DNA from: Stieleria varia
GTDB taxonomy: Bacteria > Planctomycetota > Planctomycetia > Pirellulales > Pirellulaceae
Reading direction: 5' to 3'
DNA length: 64,000 nucleotides
Assembly: GCF_038443385.1 (NCBI RefSeq)
Contig: NZ_CP151726.1
Location: forward strand, 3,534,001 to 3,598,000
Made by a program: the position numbers and the translations under genes. Numbering within the stretch: the stretch's first letter is position 1; each line of letters starts with the position of its first letter. This document shows positions 35,277-44,540 of the stretch, in pieces. The notes beneath the pieces were generated by a model, which did not search any database, was not told the origin of the DNA, and saw nothing but the letters and a program-made list of their open reading frames with translations.

Positions 35277-37418
35277 GTGATTCAATTGATGAAACCCATT
35301 CTCATTACCACAGCCGCTTGGATGCTGTTGCTTGTTGCGGTGAACGATGAGGCGATCGATGCCGAGGAGCCGAACACGAACGAGAGTGCTGCTGCGTCGG
35401 ATTCGATCGGTCGGTCGGAGGTCTCCCACGCGGATGTCGTCGTCTATGGTTCGACACCGGGCGGTTTTTGTGCCGCCATTGCCGCGGCTCGCGAGGGTGC
35501 TTCGGTGATTCTACTGGAGCCGACGGATCATGTCGGCGGCATGAATACCGGCGGGCTGAGCCATTGCGACTCCAACCAAATGGTCCGCAGCACGGTGATG
35601 GGCCTGTTCGATGAATGGCACAAACGCGTGGTAAAAGATTACACCGATCGCGGCTTGAAAGCTCCCTACGAACCGACGCGAAAAGACCAGTCCCTGTGGA
35701 CCTTTGAGCCGCACGTGGCTATGCGTGTCACGATGCAAATGCTTGAGGAGGCCGGCGTCACGGTCTTGACCGAGCGATATCTGACGGCGGTCGAGAAAGG
35801 CGGGCCGCGGATCACGTCGTTGGTCACCAAGAACGGCACCTTCACCGCCAAAGTCTTTGTCGACGGCACGTATGAAGGAGACCTGATGGCGGCCGCCGGA
35901 GTGGACTGGACGATCGGACGCGAGGGACGAGATGAATATGGTGAGTCGTTGGCGGGTAAGCAGTACCCAAAGAAAAAGATGGCCATCAACGGATTGAACG
36001 AGTCAGGAAAGCTGTTGCCCCTGCTGACGACCGAGGATGCCGGGCCTGAGGAAGCCGGCGACAAGAACATCATGACGTACAGTTTCCGATTGTGCCTGAC
36101 AGCAGATCCGAACAATCGCGTAGAGATGCCCAAACCCGCCAACTACGACCCGTCACGATTCGAGATTGTCCGCCGCGCGTTGCGGGCGGGGGAGAGAGCT
36201 ATCGGCTTTGACCTTTATCCATTGCCCGGCAAAAAGCTCGACGGCAACAACTCCATCGGCGGACAGTTCTCGCTGGGCTTGGTCGGCGGTGGGAAGAACT
36301 GGCACTCGGCCGACGAAGCGGGACGGCAGGAAATCTGGGAAGCACACAAACAGTACACACTGGAACTATTTCACTTCCTGATCAGCGACCCGGATGTGCC
36401 TGCTGGGATCCGCAACAAGTTTGCCAGACTCGGTCTGTGCAAGGACGAGTTCGCGAGCTATGGCCATTTCTCTCCCGCACTGTACGTCCGCGAGTCACGG
36501 CGGATGATGGGCATGTACGTCATCCGCCAGCAAGACATACTCGATTCGCCGAGCAGGAGTGATCCCATTGCGATCTCGTCTTTCCCGATCGACTCCCATG
36601 ATTGCCAACGGATCGCGCTGGCAGACGGAGGAGTGATCAACGAGGGAACGATCTTTCCCGTGAGGCGCAAAAACCCTAAGCAGGGCTACGCTTACCACGT
36701 CCCGTATCGCTCGATACTGCCGCACGCCGAGCAGTGCGAAAACTTGGTGGTGCCGGTCGCGCTTTCATGCACACACGTGGGGATTTCCTCGTTGCGTATC
36801 GAAGGAACGTGGATGATCATCGGCCAGAGCGCGGGGATCGCCGCGGCATTGGCGGCGAGCAGCGATGTTCCTGTCCAGGAACTGTCGTACGTAACACTTC
36901 GCGAGCGATTGCTGGCTCAGGGACAAGTTCTCGAATTACCGGATGTTCCTGATCTGTCCGCGTCAGCTGTTTCGATCGACCCAGGCTCTCTACCGGAAAT
37001 CGTGCTTGACGACGCCACAGCAACACTGGCTGGTGAATGGACTCATTCGATCAACTTTGCGCCACACATTGGCAAGGGATATGTCTTTAGCGGAGAGAAA
37101 GATTCGAAGGCAAAAGGTGACGGAGAATCGGTTGCGACCTTTCGATTCAAGGCGTCAAAGTCCGGTGAGTACCAATTGCTGATGGCTTATTCCGCCCATG
37201 AAAGCCGGGCAACGAACGTTCCCGTAACCGTTTCATCCGGACCACACACCAAGACCCTCGTGGTGGACCAAACCATACCGCTCCCCCCTGGCAAACATTT
37301 TCGTCCACTGGAAACCGTCGTTTTGAGCGCGGATGTGGAATCCATCATTCAAATCACGAACGCAGAGACAACCGGTTTTGTTATCCTGGACGCTTTGCAA
37401 CTGCTGCCAGTCGAATGA
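35277..37418 (+). CDS. FAD-dependent oxidoreductase with golvesin/Xly-like C-terminal domain
   Basis: This 713-residue exported flavoprotein has a hydrophobic leader (MKPILITTAAWMLLLVAVN). The FAD-dependent oxidoreductase domain has a dinucleotide fold at VVVYGSTPGGFCAAIAAARE, then LLEPTDHVGGMNTGGLSH, and ends with ISSLRIEGTWMIIGQSAGIAA. Residues about 575-713 resemble the golvesin C-terminal/xanthan-lyase CBM-like domain (GYVFSGEKD, ATFRFKASKSGEYQLLMAY, GFVILDALQLLPVE). The start is 35277, or the ATG at 35289. It lies upstream of the repeat array and the alginate lyase, in keeping with a glycan-related role. Confidence 0.87.
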   Translation: MIQLMKPILITTAAWMLLLVAVNDEAIDAEEPNTNESAAASDSIGRSEVSHADVVVYGSTPGGFCAAIAAAREGASVILLEPTDHVGGMNTGGLSHCDSNQMVRSTVMGLFDEWHKRVVKDYTDRGLKAPYEPTRKDQSLWTFEPHVAMRVTMQMLEEAGVTVLTERYLTAVEKGGPRITSLVTKNGTFTAKVFVDGTYEGDLMAAAGVDWTIGREGRDEYGESLAGKQYPKKKMAINGLNESGKLLPLLTTEDAGPEEAGDKNIMTYSFRLCLTADPNNRVEMPKPANYDPSRFEIVRRALRAGERAIGFDLYPLPGKKLDGNNSIGGQFSLGLVGGGKNWHSADEAGRQEIWEAHKQYTLELFHFLISDPDVPAGIRNKFARLGLCKDEFASYGHFSPALYVRESRRMMGMYVIRQQDILDSPSRSDPIAISSFPIDSHDCQRIALADGGVINEGTIFPVRRKNPKQGYAYHVPYRSILPHAEQCENLVVPVALSCTHVGISSLRIEGTWMIIGQSAGIAAALAASSDVPVQELSYVTLRERLLAQGQVLELPDVPDLSASAVSIDPGSLPEIVLDDATATLAGEWTHSINFAPHIGKGYVFSGEKDSKAKGDGESVATFRFKASKSGEYQLLMAYSAHESRATNVPVTVSSGPHTKTLVVDQTIPLPPGKHFRPLETVVLSADVESIIQITNAETTGFVILDALQLLPVE

Positions 37419-37492
37419 ACAACGTCAAGGTTTCGAGATTGGCAGGCGAAGCAATCGTCAATTCCTATCGAGCCTATCTCTTTGACGACTCA

Positions 37493-37513
37493 GCTGCTCA
37501 AAGTTTGGTGTTG
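37493..37513. repeat. Inverted copy of the array motif at the array's left edge
   Basis: This is 21 bases complementary to CAACACCAAACTTTGAGCAG of the 180-bp units. It precedes the first unit by about 20 bases in reverse orientation. Confidence 0.7.
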
Positions 37514-37534
37514 TGTCTTTTTGGTTTTGCGCAA

Positions 37535-38795
37535 GTTTATGTCCCTACTGCCGGCGCAGCTGGCGGCACCAGTGAGCCTCAGACGCTAGCCGTGGGCCTG
37601 AGGCGGATTGTGGTGCCGGCCCACGGCTAGCGCCTGAGGCATCACTTTGATTGCGATGCATGGAACAAAAACATGGACTTAAAAAAGATGTCAGCATCAA
37701 ACTTTGAGCAGCCCAGTTTATGTCCCTACCGCCGGCGCATCTGGTGGCACCAGTGAGCCTCAGGCGCTAGCCGTGGGCCTGAGGTGGATTGTGGTGCCGG
37801 CCCACGGCTAGCGCCTGAGGCTCACTTAGATTGCGATGCATGGAAGAAAAACATGGACTGGAAAAAAATGTCAACACCAAACTTTGAGCAGTCCAGTTTA
37901 TGTCCTTACTGCCGGCGCAGCTGGTGGCCCCAGTGAGCCTCAGGCGCTAGCCGTGGGCCTGAGGCGGATTGTGGTGCCGGCCCACGGCTAGCGCCTGAGG
38001 CTCACTTTGATTGCGATGTATGGAACAAAAACATGGACTGGAAAAAAATGTCAACACCAAACTTTGAGCAGTCCAGTTTATGACCCTACCGCCGGCGCAG
38101 CTGGTGGCCCCAGTGAGCCTCAGGCGCTAGCCGTGGGCCTGAGGCGGATTGTGGTGCCGGCCCACGGCTAGCGCCTGAGGCTCACTTAGATTGCGATGCA
38201 TGGAAGAAAAACATGGACTGGAAAAAAATGTCAACACCAAACTTTGAGCAGTCCAGTTTATGACCCTACCGCCGGCGCAGCTGGTGGCCCCAGTGAGCCT
38301 CAGGCGCTAGCCGTGGGCCTGAGGCGGATTGTGGTGCCGGCCCACGGCTAGCGCCTGAGGCTCACTTTGATTGCGATGTATGGAACAAAAACATGGACTG
38401 GAAAAAAATGTCAACACCAAACTTTGAGCAGTCCAGTTTATGACCCTACCGCCGGCGCAGCTGGTGGCCCCAGTGAGCCTCAGGCGCTAGCCGTGGGCCT
38501 GAGGCGGATTGTGGTGCCGGCCCACGGCTAGCGCCTGAGGCTCACTTTGATTGCGATGTATGGAACAAAAACATGGACTGGAAAAAAATGTCAACACCAA
38601 ACTTTGAGCAGCCCAGTTTATGTCCTTACTGCCGGCGCAGCTGGTGGCCCCAGTGAGCCTCAGGCGCTAGCCGTGGGCCTTAGGCGGATTGTGGTGCCGG
38701 CCCACGGCTAGCGCCTGAGGCTCACTTTGATTGCGATGTATGGAACAAAAACATGGACTTAAAAAAGATGTCAACACCAAACTTTGAGCAGCCCA
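37535..38795. repeat. Seven-unit 180-bp tandem array
   Basis: The units begin at GTTTATG: 37535 (181 bp), then 37716, 37896, 38076, 38256, 38436 and 38616 (180 bp each), ending at 38795. Each unit has a long palindrome with perfect 27-base arms in most copies (for example 38113-38139 with 38159-38185, starting GTGAGCCTCAGGCGCTAGCC). It then carries a stretch ACATGGACTGGAAAAAAATG and TCAACACCAAACTTTGAGCA. In the last unit this stretch is the 5' end of the alginate lyase gene. Copies differ by few bases, so the expansion is recent or homogenised. It fills the gap 37419-38752. Confidence 0.92.
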
Positions 38796-39601
38796 ATCCT
38801 TATTCCATTGTTGTTCGCTTAGCTTGCCTAGCGTCGCTGCTGGTAGGCTCTTCTTCAGTATCAAGGGCGGATCCGCCGCCGGAGCATGCAGGCAAACCGG
38901 AGCATGCAGGCAAAAACGTCACTCGCATCGACTTGTCTCATTGGAAGTTGACGTTACCAACCGATTCGTCGGGCAACTACGGCGGACATGCAAGCGAAGT
39001 TTCTGCTCAAAGGCTTGTCGCCGGGTTCACGGATTCGCACTTCTACGCTGATCCAGATGGTACCATCGTTTTCTGGTGCCCCGTGGCGGGCGCCAGGACA
39101 GATGGAACCAAGTTTCCTCGGTGCGAACTGCGCGAGATGTTAAAGCCAGGCGACGAAGATACCAACTGGACCTCCACTGGGACACACATCCTGCGCGCTC
39201 GTTGCCGACTCACGCAGCTTCCAAGCAACCCCAAAGTCGTGATCGGTCAAATCCACGGCTACACGGGCGAGGCTCGACCGCTGATTAAACTACAGTACTT
39301 TAGAGATCACATCGAAGCTCTTGTGAAAATCAGCCCAAACTCAGGGAAGGACCGCAAGCTGACCTTCGCCGATGTCCAGGTCGGCGAGGACATTCGCTAC
39401 GAGATCAAAGTGCAAGACAACATGCTGTTTGTCACGGTCAACGGCGAAACCCATTCAGAAGACTTGCAGAAGAATGACCCGGATTGGCTTCGACAGACAC
39501 TTTACTTCAAGGCCGGCGTCTATTCACAAGACAACGAAGGCCCATTGACGGAAGGCGCAAAGGCCGTGTTCACCGAGTTGACGGTCACTCATCACGAGTA
39601 A
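38753..39601 (+). CDS. Polysaccharide lyase family 7 alginate lyase
   Basis: This 282-residue exported lyase has all three PL7 signatures: RCELRE (the RTELR-type block), GQIHGY (QIH, the form associated with polyG or MG-block preference) and YFKAGVYSQ. It cleaves alginate by beta-elimination. The signal-like stretch is VVRLACLASLLVGSSSVS, after about 20 polar residues. The first 14 codons (MDLKKMSTPNFEQP) lie in the last 180-bp repeat unit, so the N-terminus is repeat-derived. A start at MST (38768) is also possible. A short EHAGKPEHAGK duplication follows the leader. Confidence 0.93.
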   Translation: MDLKKMSTPNFEQPNPYSIVVRLACLASLLVGSSSVSRADPPPEHAGKPEHAGKNVTRIDLSHWKLTLPTDSSGNYGGHASEVSAQRLVAGFTDSHFYADPDGTIVFWCPVAGARTDGTKFPRCELREMLKPGDEDTNWTSTGTHILRARCRLTQLPSNPKVVIGQIHGYTGEARPLIKLQYFRDHIEALVKISPNSGKDRKLTFADVQVGEDIRYEIKVQDNMLFVTVNGETHSEDLQKNDPDWLRQTLYFKAGVYSQDNEGPLTEGAKAVFTELTVTHHE

Positions 39602-39662
39602 CACGGAAAAGGAATCGTCGTTTACCGATCGCGTTTCATCGGACAGTCGGAGAGAGGAATTT

Positions 39663-40922
39663 ATGTTTCAGATCAAGTTGTTGTTGACAGGCCTGATTGC
39701 GGTCTTTACCTCCGCTGCCGTCTTTGCCCAGCAAGGCCGAGCGATTTCGTTGAAGTCCCAGATTTCTCATGTTCAACCGATGACGGGGATCGTGCTCTGG
39801 TCGGACAACGATGACGTATCCAAGCATGCCGATGCGATTGCGCTTGAGTATCGGTATTGTGGGTACAACGAAGTGGTCGACGCGAGCGGAAACTACGACT
39901 TCGGCAAAATTGATTCTATCCTGGACGAGATCGCCGCCCGAAATCATCAAGCGGTCTTGCGTTTTTATTTCTGCTATGTCGGCAAAGAAACCACGGTGCC
40001 AGAGTTCATTTCATCGCGACCCGACTACCAGGAAACCATCGGGATCAGCGAGAAGCAAAAAACGCATTTTTGCGACTGGAGCAATCGGGCACTGCAAGCA
40101 TTCACGCTTGAGTTCTACACCAAGTTCGCTCAGCGATACGACCAAGACCCGCGGATCGCTTTTCTGCAGACCGGTTTTGGATTGTGGGCGGAGTACCATA
40201 TCTACAGTGGCCCCAAACAGATGGGGCAGACATTCCCGTCAAAGGAGTATCAGGCGGTGTTCTTGCGGCATATGGACGAACAGTTCCAAAGCTTGCCCTG
40301 GTCCATCAGCATCGATGCGGCCGACAACGACTACACGCCACTGGAAGAAAACCAAGAGCTTCTTCGTCTGAACTTTGGATTGTTTGACGACTCGTTCCTG
40401 TGTAAGCCACACCCAAAGGAGAACGCGGTGAATTGGAAGATCCTGGGAGGGGATCGCTGGAAACGACAACCGGCGGGCGGCGAGTTTAGCTACTACAACA
40501 AAAAGGATCAGCGGAACGCGTTGAGCCCTGAAGGCCCCAATGGGGTCTCCTTTGAAGATGCCGCCAAGCAGTTTCACATCAGCTACATGATCGGCAACGA
40601 TCAGCCTCGGTACCAAGGCATTCAGCGTATCCGATCGGCAAGCATGGCGACGGGGTATCGGTTTCGCGTTACCGCAGCGGTGGTGACCGGCAAAGACTTG
40701 GTGTTACGAGTCGTCAACGAAGGCGTCGCGCCGATTTATCGGGACGCTTTTTTTGCTGCGGGAACCAAGCGGTCGAACGCCTCGCTACGAGGGTTGCTGC
40801 CGGGCCAAAGCATGGAATGCACGATCAGCGGCATCACGGAAGCGGACATTCAGCGGATTTTTATTGAAAGCGACGCGATCCTGCCGACCCAGCGGATTCA
40901 GTTTGATTCCGACTTGCCGTAG
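39663..40922 (+). CDS. DUF4832-like secreted protein (putative glycosidase-like barrel)
   Basis: This 419-residue exported protein has signal MFQIKLLLTGLIAVFTSAAV and cleavage near AQQG. The sequence contains MTGIVLWSDNDDV, LEYRYCGYNEV, AVLRFYFCYVG and FLQTGFGLWAEYHIY, a TIM-barrel-like arrangement resembling DUF4832 family proteins, followed by a beta-sandwich (residues about 330-419). I am moderately sure of the family. An agagagg-type site precedes the ATG. It follows the alginate lyase by 61 bases on the same strand, so they are probably co-transcribed and both act on uronic polysaccharide. Confidence 0.7.
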   Translation: MFQIKLLLTGLIAVFTSAAVFAQQGRAISLKSQISHVQPMTGIVLWSDNDDVSKHADAIALEYRYCGYNEVVDASGNYDFGKIDSILDEIAARNHQAVLRFYFCYVGKETTVPEFISSRPDYQETIGISEKQKTHFCDWSNRALQAFTLEFYTKFAQRYDQDPRIAFLQTGFGLWAEYHIYSGPKQMGQTFPSKEYQAVFLRHMDEQFQSLPWSISIDAADNDYTPLEENQELLRLNFGLFDDSFLCKPHPKENAVNWKILGGDRWKRQPAGGEFSYYNKKDQRNALSPEGPNGVSFEDAAKQFHISYMIGNDQPRYQGIQRIRSASMATGYRFRVTAAVVTGKDLVLRVVNEGVAPIYRDAFFAAGTKRSNASLRGLLPGQSMECTISGITEADIQRIFIESDAILPTQRIQFDSDLP

Positions 40923-40965
40923 CAGTGAGACTGAGGAACCTCGATGAAATCACCAAAAAGACGCA

Positions 40966-40993
40966 TTGACATATCGTGAGCTACCGATATATT
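40966..40993 (+). promoter_or_regulatory. Promoter with overlapping palindromic operator
   Basis: TTGACA (40966-40971) and TATATT (40988-40993) are spaced by 16 bases, a good housekeeping promoter. The 6+6 inverted repeat ATATCG-N8-CGATAT lies between and over the boxes (about 40971-40990). An ArsR-family gene begins 26 bases downstream, so autoregulation by binding here is likely. Confidence 0.7.
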
Positions 40994-41018
40994 GTGTGTA
41001 TCGAATTTGGGAGATCAC

Positions 41019-41348
41019 ATGCCAGCCACGAAATCGAAGAAAGTGACCAAGCCGAAGGGGAGTGTCCGAGACTTTGCCGATGCGGCTGAGTGCCTGAAAA
41101 CACTGGCTCATCCGGTTCGTTTACGAATGGTGCAATTGTTGCTGCATGGTCGGTACACCGTAGGCGAGATCGCACAGGACTGTGAAGTTCCCGACAACGT
41201 GGCGTCCGAGAATCTGCGTTTGCTGCAACGATGCGGTTTCCTGGCCAGTGAGCGAGAGGGCCGTAAGGTCTTTTACCAGATCGCGGAACCTCACTTGGCG
41301 GGACTGATGAATTGCATCGAAGGACGTTTCTTGAACGCCGATCGGTAG
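41019..41348 (+). CDS. ArsR-family transcriptional regulator (probable sulfur/persulfide sensor)
   Basis: This 109-residue winged-helix repressor starts at 41019 behind a GGGAG site. It contains ECLKTLAHPVRLRMVQLLL, the recognition-helix region VPDNVASENLRLLQRCGFL and the wing EREGRKVFYQI. Its Cys are at 25, 55, 72 and 99; no metal-box CxC is seen, which fits a thiol/persulfide sensor of the BigR/SqrR kind rather than an arsenic or zinc sensor (inference). It is followed by a strong terminator and then by the sulfite exporter and persulfide dioxygenase genes, its probable targets. Confidence 0.88.
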   Translation: MPATKSKKVTKPKGSVRDFADAAECLKTLAHPVRLRMVQLLLHGRYTVGEIAQDCEVPDNVASENLRLLQRCGFLASEREGRKVFYQIAEPHLAGLMNCIEGRFLNADR

Positions 41349-41361
41349 ATCGCATTTTTCC

Positions 41362-41386
41362 AGGAGCCTGTAAGGTTCCTTTTTTT
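41362..41386 (+). terminator. Intrinsic terminator after the ArsR gene
   Basis: The stem AGGAGCC/GGTTCCT (one G-T wobble) with loop TGTAA is followed by seven T residues. It lies 14 bases after the ArsR stop, so the downstream operon likely uses its own promoter in 41387-41626. Confidence 0.85.
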
Positions 41387-41626
41387 GACTTCAATACCTC
41401 GTCGAGTGGCGAGGTTACGAGACTGCGACACGATGTCACACTCAATGGAGAGGGTTGCGGTGCATTTGAAAGCTGGGCAACGACCGACGGGAGAGGCAGT
41501 CCCGAGCAGCTTGTCTGACCTGGAGCGTCAGGTGCCAGTGGCATCGTCGGATACAGCCGTGGGCTGGAGCAAATGGCTGAACAGACGGCAGAACGGATAC
41601 CAAGTTCAACCCCAGGGCGGAGGCTC

Positions 41627-42451
41627 ATGTTCGCGTTAGCCATCCTGTTCGGCTGTGTCGTCGGGTTTGCACTGGGGTTGACCGGTGGAGGCGGCGGCAT
41701 CTTTGCTGTCCCGCTGTTGGTATACGGGCTGTCCGTTGCGGCTCGCGAAGCGGTTGGGATCTCACTCGCGGCGGTCGGCGGGACCGCTTTGTTCGGAGCA
41801 GTGCCGCGGATGGTGCGAGGCGAAGTCGAATTGCGGACCGGGTTGCTATTTGCAATTGCCGGGATGCTCGGCGCCCCGATCGGCTCCTATCTGTCCGCGC
41901 TTGTTCCTGAGAACGTGTTGTTGGTGATGTTTGCGGTGTTGATGTTGGTGGTGGCGCAGCGGATGTGGTCCAAGGCTCGTAATCCTGCATTGCCCAGCGG
42001 TGTTTGTTCGAGCGAGAGTGAGCCAGTGGAAGACCACAGTGCTTGTCAGCGTGACTCCGACGGCAAGCTTCGTCTGACGTCGCGTTGCGCTCGGTTGCTG
42101 TCGTTGGTCGGGCTGATGACGGGTGTGCTTTCAGGGATGTTTGGTGTCGGCGGTGGGTTTGTGATCGTACCGGCGCTGGTGATTTTCAGTGGCATGGCGA
42201 TTCATCAAGCCGTTGGGACATCCTTGTTCGTGATCGTCTTGGTCAGTCTCAGCGGCGTGGCATCGCATGTCGCCGGCGGCAACGAACTTTCCTTGGAGAC
42301 GACGTTGCTGTTCATGCTGGGCGGGTTCGCAGGCATGTGGCTGGGCGGCATCGTCGCCAAGCGACTGAAGGGCCCGACGCTTCAGAAAACGTTTTCGATC
42401 GCGGTCGTGTTGGTCGCGATCTTTGTGATCTACAGGTCAGTGGTTTTGTAA
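41627..42451 (+). CDS. TauE/SafE family sulfite exporter
   Basis: This 274-residue polytopic membrane protein has two repeats of the TauE/SafE signature, GFALGLTGGGGGIFAVPLLV near the N-terminus and SGMFGVGGGFVIVPALVIFS in the second half. About eight transmembrane segments are separated by a hydrophilic loop (about residues 115-145) with two Cys. The start at 41627 follows a GGAGG site closely; the frame is open to 41573. Family knowledge: these carriers export sulfite or sulfoacetate. The partner downstream produces sulfite, so sulfite export is the likely role. Confidence 0.88.
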   Translation: MFALAILFGCVVGFALGLTGGGGGIFAVPLLVYGLSVAAREAVGISLAAVGGTALFGAVPRMVRGEVELRTGLLFAIAGMLGAPIGSYLSALVPENVLLVMFAVLMLVVAQRMWSKARNPALPSGVCSSESEPVEDHSACQRDSDGKLRLTSRCARLLSLVGLMTGVLSGMFGVGGGFVIVPALVIFSGMAIHQAVGTSLFVIVLVSLSGVASHVAGGNELSLETTLLFMLGGFAGMWLGGIVAKRLKGPTLQKTFSIAVVLVAIFVIYRSVVL

Positions 42452-42478
42452 CCAAAAGCTCCACGGGAGAATCGTGTC

Positions 42479-43903
42479 ATGTTGCTCAAATATTTCTACG
42501 ACGAAAAACTCGCCCACGCGTCCTACATGGTCGGGTGCCAGCGAGCACAAGAAGCGGTCATCGTTGATCCAGGTCGCGATATTGAACAGTACATCTCGAT
42601 GGCTGAAAAAGAAGGCGTCAAGATCGTTGCGGTCGCCGAAACGCACATCCACGCCGATTACGTCTCGGGTGCTCGTGAGTTGGCCGATCGAGTGAACGCC
42701 AAGCTCTACGTATCTGATGAGGGTCCGGCGGAATGGAAGTATCTCTATCTGGAGGGCTACGACAGTTCGCTCGTTCGTGACGGGGATCACTTCATGATTG
42801 GAAACATTCGATTCGACGTCCTGCACACACCGGGGCACACCCCAGAGAGCGTCTCGTTTCTCCTGACGGATCAGGGCGGTGGTGCCGACAAGCCGATGGG
42901 AATCTTCACGGGCGACTTTGTTTTCGTCGGTTCGATTGGGCGACCGGACTTGCTCGAGGAAGCCGCTGGGTTGATGAATACGGCAGAGCCCGGTGCACGC
43001 GAGTTGTTCCACTCGTCTCAGCGATTCAAGGATTTGCCTGAATACCTACAAGTATGGCCGGCGCATGGGGCCGGCAGTGCTTGCGGCAAAGGGCTCGGAG
43101 CGATCCCATCGTCCACGGTTGGTTACGAGAAACGATTCAATCCGGCGTTGCAGTTCGACGACGAAGACGAGTTTGTTCGCTATATCTTGGCCGACCAACC
43201 GGAGGCACCGAAGTACTTCGCGGTGATGAAGCGGGTCAACAAAGAAGGGCCACGGATTCTTGGTGCGGGGCATCATCACAAGATGCTCGACGTTACCGGT
43301 CTTGCCGACGCGATCAAGAGTGGCACCGTCGTTGATCTGTCGCCGTCGCCCGAATTCGCAAAGGCTCATGTGCCGGGGACGATCAACATACCCATGGGCA
43401 TGTTGTCGGCGTGGGCGGGTTGGTTGGTTGATTACGAGCGGCCGATGTACTTGATTTGCCAACCAAATCAACTCGAAGAAGCCGCTCGGCTGCTTCACAA
43501 GATCGGCGTGGAGCAGATCAAGGGGGCTTTTGACGTTAGCGAGGTCCGATCCAGCGGCATGGCGACGGAAGTGTACTCAAGTGGAACTCCAGAGGACTTA
43601 TCGTGCGGCATCAACGAAGGCGAGGTGAAATTGATCGACGTACGTTCTAACGAAGAGTGGAAAGAGGGTCATGTTGAGCAAGCCGAGCATCGATTCCTGG
43701 GCCGTTTGCCTCAGCATCTGCGCGAATTTCCCAGCGATCAGAAACTTGTCGTTCACTGCCGCAGCGGGGCTCGATCTGCAATTGCCGCGAGTGTCCTGCA
43801 GGCGGCGGGATTCAAGAACGTCGTCAATCTGACGGGCGGCTACATGGCTTGGAAAGCCGCAGGACTGCCCAGTGTAAAATCACAGCCGGTAATGACCGGC
43901 TGA
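42479..43903 (+). CDS. Persulfide dioxygenase-rhodanese fusion (CstB-like)
   Basis: This 474-residue cytoplasmic protein has three parts. Residues 1-245 are a metallo-beta-lactamase-fold persulfide dioxygenase with the iron motif ETHIHADYVSGA (His56, His58, Asp60), HTPGHTPES and GDFVFVGSIGRPDL. Residues about 265-365 are a rhodanese-homology domain (VVDLSPSPEFAKAHVPGTIN) with an atypical active loop (ICQPNQ). Residues about 375-470 are a full rhodanese domain with catalytic Cys427 in VVHCRSGARS. The layout is that of staphylococcal CstB, which turns persulfides into sulfite and thiosulfate. It follows the exporter by 27 bases behind a GGGAG site. Confidence 0.94.
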   Translation: MLLKYFYDEKLAHASYMVGCQRAQEAVIVDPGRDIEQYISMAEKEGVKIVAVAETHIHADYVSGARELADRVNAKLYVSDEGPAEWKYLYLEGYDSSLVRDGDHFMIGNIRFDVLHTPGHTPESVSFLLTDQGGGADKPMGIFTGDFVFVGSIGRPDLLEEAAGLMNTAEPGARELFHSSQRFKDLPEYLQVWPAHGAGSACGKGLGAIPSSTVGYEKRFNPALQFDDEDEFVRYILADQPEAPKYFAVMKRVNKEGPRILGAGHHHKMLDVTGLADAIKSGTVVDLSPSPEFAKAHVPGTINIPMGMLSAWAGWLVDYERPMYLICQPNQLEEAARLLHKIGVEQIKGAFDVSEVRSSGMATEVYSSGTPEDLSCGINEGEVKLIDVRSNEEWKEGHVEQAEHRFLGRLPQHLREFPSDQKLVVHCRSGARSAIAASVLQAAGFKNVVNLTGGYMAWKAAGLPSVKSQPVMTG

Positions 43904-43993
43904 GACGTCTCAGGTGTTATTGTCTTACTTAAACTCCGGCGGCAAACGCCTGAGTATTCCATTTCTGAATCACAACAAGAACGACTATCAATC

Positions 43994-44473
43994 ATGACCA
44001 AGACTGAAACGATCAAGAATCTGCAACGTGCGTTGTCGATGGAATTGACTGCCACACACCAATACCAATTGCACGCGTGCGTTCTGGATGATTGGGGCAT
44101 GGGGCTGCTGGCAACAAAAATGCGTGAAGAGCTGCAGGAGGAGCTTGGGCACTCAGAAGACTTCTTGGTCCGCATACTGTTCTTGAACGGGGATCCAAAA
44201 CTCGCGTTGGAGAAGACGCCTGTTCGTGCAACATCGCTGAAACAAATGTTCGAGACGGATCTTGCGGATGAAAAGGAGGCGATCGACTTCTACACAACGG
44301 CATCCATCCAAGCCAGCGAGGACCGAGACATCGGCACACGACAACTTTTCGAGCGAATCGCGGTCGACGAAGAAGGTCACGCGAGCTGGCTGGAGTTGCA
44401 GCTCGATTTGCTGGAGCGGATGGGCGAGCCGGCTTATATCGCCAAACACATGTCGACCAGTTCGGCAGAGTAA
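43994..44473 (+). CDS. bfr: Bacterioferritin
   Basis: This 159-residue four-helix iron-storage protein retains all the ferroxidase ligands of the family with an offset of one: Glu17, Glu50, His53, Glu93, Glu126 and His129 (in EELGHSE and DEEGHASW). The heme-ligating Met of classic bacterioferritins (one residue after Glu50) is Leu here, so it may not bind heme between subunits. It stores iron and limits Fenton chemistry. The gene lies 90 bases after the persulfide dioxygenase on the same strand, suggesting iron supply or protection for this sulfur pathway. Confidence 0.92.
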   Translation: MTKTETIKNLQRALSMELTATHQYQLHACVLDDWGMGLLATKMREELQEELGHSEDFLVRILFLNGDPKLALEKTPVRATSLKQMFETDLADEKEAIDFYTTASIQASEDRDIGTRQLFERIAVDEEGHASWLELQLDLLERMGEPAYIAKHMSTSSAE

Positions 44474-44540
44474 CGATGCACTAGGCATCAACAGACCAAA
44501 CGCAATCAACTAACAAGAATCTTTCTCCAGGAGAAATCTC

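Noticed and set aside
37535..38795. CRISPR-like array
   Set aside because: The unit is 180 bp throughout with no variable spacers and no cas genes nearby; it is a plain tandem repeat.
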